NCBI GenBank assembly: GCA_046715235.1
Contig: JBKJZO010000168.1
Span: 1-8,515, forward strand
From: JBKJZO01 sp046715235
GTDB lineage: Bacteria > Actinomycetota > Actinomycetes > BP-191
DNA: 8,515 nt
Reading direction: 5' to 3'
The first letter of the stretch is position 1. The number at the start of each line of letters is the position of its first letter. Position numbers and translations under genes: made by a program. Shown here piece after piece: positions 6,129 through 8,515 of the stretch. The notes under the pieces were generated by a model. It searched no databases. It was not told the origin of the DNA and saw nothing but the letters and a program-made list of their open reading frames with translations.

Positions 6129-6201
6129 CGAGGCGTCTTCGGCCCATTCCAGCGCGCCCTTCTTGCTGCCCCAGCGCAGGTCGCCGGCCCTCTGACCGCG
6201 G

Positions 6202-6251
6202 GGTTTGGGTCTCCTGCTCGGCGGATATCCGCGGAGAAGGAGACCCAAACC
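6202..6251 (-). terminator. 50-nt symmetrical hairpin after the dioxygenase gene
   Basis: Perfect 14-base arms (6202-6215 and 6238-6251; minus strand GGTTTGGGTCTCCT with AGGAGACCCAAACC) enclose an inner palindrome GCGGATATCCGC (6221-6232) with exactly the same centre. Counting the three further pairs between them, the stem has 21 pairs and only two mismatches. It begins 36 bases after the dioxygenase stop at 6288. Position suggests a transcription terminator, and actinobacterial terminators often lack a U-tract, as this one does in both directions. A protein-binding palindrome is the alternative. Confidence 0.6.
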
Positions 6252-6287
6252 AGTGCAGGACCGCGCACCGCTCTATGCGGGCGCCAG

Positions 6288-7076
6288 TCAGCCGGCGACG
6301 CCGATGGTGATCAGCCCTAGGTAGCCGTCGCCGTCAGGATTGACGGTCAGGGCCACCTCCTTGCGATAGATGCCGTCGTTGTCGTTGCGGGTGTCCCGGT
6401 CCGGATGTGCCGAGTACGGCGCGGCTGCGAAGACCTTGTCCGTCAGCTCCTCGTCGAAGTAGAGCTGGCTGGTCAGCGCCTCGGTGTTGGAGAGCGAGAC
6501 CTTGGCGTGGATGTGGACGGTGCGGCCGCCATACCAACCCGGATAGATAGTGGTGATGACCGCGAGGCCGTCGGCGTTGGTGGTCTGGGCGCCCCTCAGA
6601 TAGCGCTTGTCGTCGCGGGCGCCCCCACCGCCTCCTTGCGAGGCCGCTTCGAAACCGGAGTAGAGGCCGCCGGCGTCGCAGTGCCAGATCTCGAAGATCG
6701 CGTCCTTGATGGGCGTGCAGCCGTCCTTGTCGACGACGCGTACGGCGACCCGCAGCGGTGTGCCCTCGCGGTCCTCACGGATGTCGGCCCGGATCTTGTC
6801 GACATCGATGTAGTAGGGCCCCTCGGTCTGCTCCGGCGTCAGAGTGCAGGTCGCCGCCGTACCGAACATGGCCACGGTCACGTCACCTGATGCTGCTGTC
6901 GCTGCCGCAGTTTGAGACGTTTGCGCCGAGGCGCTCGTGGACGGCGGCGCAGTCGAGAACGTCGAAACCGCCGCCGGGTCGTCGTCAGAGCTGCACGCAC
7001 CCAGAGCTACCGCTCCGAGGCTCGCTCCACCGATCAGGCTCAGGGCTTGGCGCCTGTTGATTGGGGGTCTGCTCAT
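6288..7076 (-). CDS. Exported intradiol ring-cleavage dioxygenase-like lipoprotein
   Basis: Predicted non-haem Fe(III) dioxygenase of the catechol/protocatechuate intradiol family, which cleaves an aromatic ring between two adjacent hydroxyls. The substrate is unknown. From the ATG at 7076 it has 262 residues. It opens with a Tat-type signal, NRRQALSLIG with R8 R9, a hydrophobic stretch, and lipobox LGAC with C28, so it is probably a lipid-anchored protein outside the membrane. A Ser/Thr/Ala linker (about 29-64) leads to the catalytic domain, which contains TEGPYYIDVDKIR. The four iron ligands of the family are present: Y139 (GLYSGF), Y182 (PGWYGGR), H188 and H190 (HIH). A Gly-rich loop, QGGGGG, interrupts the domain just after the first ligand. 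GAGG eight bases upstream supports this start over the longer frame from 7199, which lacks the signal at its N-terminus. No catechol-pathway genes are adjacent. Confidence 0.88.
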   Translation of the reverse strand: MSRPPINRRQALSLIGGASLGAVALGACSSDDDPAAVSTFSTAPPSTSASAQTSQTAAATAASGDVTVAMFGTAATCTLTPEQTEGPYYIDVDKIRADIREDREGTPLRVAVRVVDKDGCTPIKDAIFEIWHCDAGGLYSGFEAASQGGGGGARDDKRYLRGAQTTNADGLAVITTIYPGWYGGRTVHIHAKVSLSNTEALTSQLYFDEELTDKVFAAAPYSAHPDRDTRNDNDGIYRKEVALTVNPDGDGYLGLITIGVAG

Positions 7077-7195
7077 CTCCGCATCCTCACCAGGTGTGAC
7101 GCGTGCTAGCGACAACCATGCTCGGGGCTCCCCCTGTGCAGTTGCTGTGAAACCGCTGCGACGGGCCTGCGAGAAGCGTGCGAGCCTGCCACCGA
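7077..7195 (-). other. Intergenic gap before the dioxygenase gene
   Basis: 119 bp between the small membrane protein and the dioxygenase. It holds the dioxygenase ribosome-binding site and one short GGGG-AG-CCCC inverted repeat near 7122-7131. I see no convincing -35/-10 pair, so I cannot tell whether the dioxygenase has its own promoter or is read through from the transporters. Confidence 0.4.
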
Positions 7196-7585
7196 TCAAC
7201 CGGGTGCGGGGATGCTGATCAGCAGGATGCCGACGAAGACCGTCAGGATGCCGAGTACGTGCGGCAGCGCCAGGTTCTCACCGAGCACGACGCGGGAGCC
7301 GAGCGCGGTGAAAGCCAGCGTCAATCCGATCGCCACCGGGTAGGCGCGCGAGACCGGGACTTTCGAGAGGATCACCAGCCAGATCAAGAAGCTGAGGATG
7401 TAGCTGCACGCACCGGCTGCCGCTCCTATCGTGTCGGCTGAGATCAGGTGCCCGGACGCCGCTGCCGTGCGCGCCAGGGGCATGAAGTTCTTCAGCACGA
7501 GCAGCCCGGTGACACTGAACACCGTGTACGCCGCGTACAGCGCGATCAGGACTGGCACGTGCCGCTCCTCGCTTGTTTCAGACAC
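7196..7585 (-). CDS. Four-helix SMR/EamA-like (DMT superfamily) membrane protein
   Basis: Small integral membrane protein of 129 residues with four predicted helices: about 10-34, 52-76, 79-101 and 107-126. The second half (SRAYPVAIGLTLAFTALGSR, then LGENLALPHVLGILTVFVGI) resembles half of an EamA/DMT carrier and the SMR family. The membrane Glu of helix 1 that couples drug export to protons in EmrE is absent, so a classical SMR multidrug pump is unlikely. ArnE/ArnF-like lipid-carrier or other DMT functions are possible, but no glycan genes are nearby. SMR-size proteins act as dimers. The start is GTG at 7585 with AGGAG nine bases upstream. It follows the larger DMT permease by 19 bp, so the two are probably co-expressed. 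Confidence 0.72.
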   Translation of the reverse strand: MSETSEERHVPVLIALYAAYTVFSVTGLLVLKNFMPLARTAAASGHLISADTIGAAAGACSYILSFLIWLVILSKVPVSRAYPVAIGLTLAFTALGSRVVLGENLALPHVLGILTVFVGILLISIPAPG

Positions 7586-7604
7586 TGACGTCGACTCCTG
7601 ATCC

Positions 7605-8515
7605 TCACCGCGCGGGTCCTGGACGCGTGGGAGCGGACTCGACGCTATCGCTCCGCGCGGCTGCCCCGCGTGCGCGACTGCCTGCGATCCGAACGGCGAC
7701 GAACACGAGGACGACCGAGGCGTACAACTGCGCGGTCGGCCGCGCGGCGGTGCGCCAGATCAGATCGAGGAACACAGCGCCGACCAGCTGACCCGCTACG
7801 ACGGCGAGGGTCACCCGCAGCGCGCCCAGCATGCCCACCACGGCTGTCGTCGTCAGCACGAACCCGGCACCCATCACGCCACCCGAGTAGAGCCAGGGCT
7901 CGGTGCCCGGCCAACTCAGGTCGCCGAGCCGGTGCCGCGTCGCCTGGACTGCTACGACGATGGCGAGGGCCGCCGTACCGACGACGAAGTTGACGAGCAA
8001 GGAGACCAGGATCTCGTCGGCGTGATGCCAGATACGCGCATTGGCTGCCTGCTGCGCCGACGCGAGAAAGCCGGCCAGTGTCACCCAGGCGATGACGACC
8101 GGCCGCACGACGCCGCCCTGTCCCGACGTACTGATGACCACGGCGCCCACAGCGAGGACCGCCGCCAGCACCCGCCGCGACGTGACGGCACGCGTCCCAC
8201 CCGGCGTGAGGCCAGCGAGGTCAACGGCGATGGCGCCGGCAAGCTGGCCCGCAACAAGGCACACGGACAGCAGCGCCACTCCGATTGCGGGCACCGCCGC
8301 AGCGACGCTGGCGACCATCAGGGCACCGCACAGCCCGCCGCCGAACCACCACAGCCGCCGTTCGCCGTGGCGCAAGGTCATCACCGCGGGCCATCGGCCG
8401 CGGGCCGTGATCAGAGCCAGCGATGTCGCCAGCCCAACGCCGAATGAGATCAGCGCGGCCACCAGCGCGGACCCGAGACGGTCGCCGAGTTCCCCGTTTA
8501 CCCGGGCCTGGACCG
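7605..8515 (-). CDS. YdcZ-type DMT family permease (partial, N-terminus outside window)
   Basis: Inner-membrane protein of the DMT superfamily, YdcZ branch; substrate unknown. The frame is open at the window edge and 302 codons are visible. The first visible residues VQARVNGELGDRLGSALVAA are characteristic of the end of helix 1 and the following loop, so only about 15-25 residues are missing; the internal GTG at 8462 is not the true start. The protein is a tandem duplication visible by eye: QARVNGELG...ALISFGVGL and LSVCLVAGQLAGAIAVDLAG in the first half match QAANARIWH...SLLVNFVVGT and LAVVAGQLVGAVFLDLIWRT in the second. About ten helices are expected, with a hydrophilic Arg/Ser/Pro tail after about residue 275. 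It lies 19 bp upstream of the SMR-like gene on the same strand. Confidence 0.88.
   Translation of the reverse strand, partial: VQARVNGELGDRLGSALVAALISFGVGLATSLALITARGRWPAVMTLRHGERRLWWFGGGLCGALMVASVAAAVPAIGVALLSVCLVAGQLAGAIAVDLAGLTPGGTRAVTSRRVLAAVLAVGAVVISTSGQGGVVRPVVIAWVTLAGFLASAQQAANARIWHHADEILVSLLVNFVVGTAALAIVVAVQATRHRLGDLSWPGTEPWLYSGGVMGAGFVLTTTAVVGMLGALRVTLAVVAGQLVGAVFLDLIWRTAARPTAQLYASVVLVFVAVRIAGSRARGAAARSDSVESAPTRPGPAR

Noticed and set aside
6047..6268. 73-codon minus-strand ORF in the leader
   Set aside because: Its frame passes through the 50-nt palindrome, third-position GC is lower than in the alternative frame over 6191-6123, and no ribosome-binding site is evident.
5957..6287. 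Site of an insertion, integration site or CRISPR
   Set aside because: I looked for transposase remnants, terminal repeats, direct repeats at regular spacing and attachment-like duplications. Only hairpins fitting terminators or leader structure were found.

Overview
The window is high-GC DNA, and every gene I can support lies on the minus strand, so transcription runs from the high-numbered end to the low-numbered end. The wording of PheS, PheT, IF3, L20 and L35, the frequent GTG starts and the GC-rich third codon positions point to an actinobacterium (Actinomycetota). I cannot name the genus.

Upstream block (8515 to about 6250): a YdcZ-type DMT permease whose first residues lie outside the window is followed after 19 bp by a four-helix SMR/EamA-like membrane protein. 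After a 119-bp gap comes an exported intradiol-dioxygenase-like lipoprotein with a Tat signal, a lipobox and all four expected iron ligands. A 50-nt, almost perfectly symmetrical hairpin 36 nt past its stop codon marks the end of this block.

Leader (6250 to 5861): about 390 nt without a convincing gene. It holds a candidate extended -10 promoter, several GC-rich hairpins and an intrinsic-terminator-like hairpin with a T-rich tail placed 54 nt before infC. This looks like an attenuated leader controlling the next block.

Translation block (5860 to 1): infC (read here as starting at a rare ATC codon), rpmI, rplT, a TrmH/SpoU-family RNA 2'-O-ribose methyltransferase, a soluble PAS-domain histidine kinase, pheS and pheT (C-terminal third beyond the window edge). 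Gaps are 40, 55 and 38 bp, then a 4-bp overlap, 80 bp and 1 bp, so co-transcription of most or all of it is plausible. IF3, L35 and L20 serve initiation and the 50S subunit, the methyltransferase presumably modifies rRNA or tRNA, and PheST charges tRNA-Phe. The kinase is the one member with no obvious translational role, and no response regulator lies in the window.

Nothing here is a clear novel defence or mobile system. The places most worth a second look are the infC leader with its attenuator and ATC start, the 50-nt palindrome, and the kinase coupled to the methyltransferase gene.
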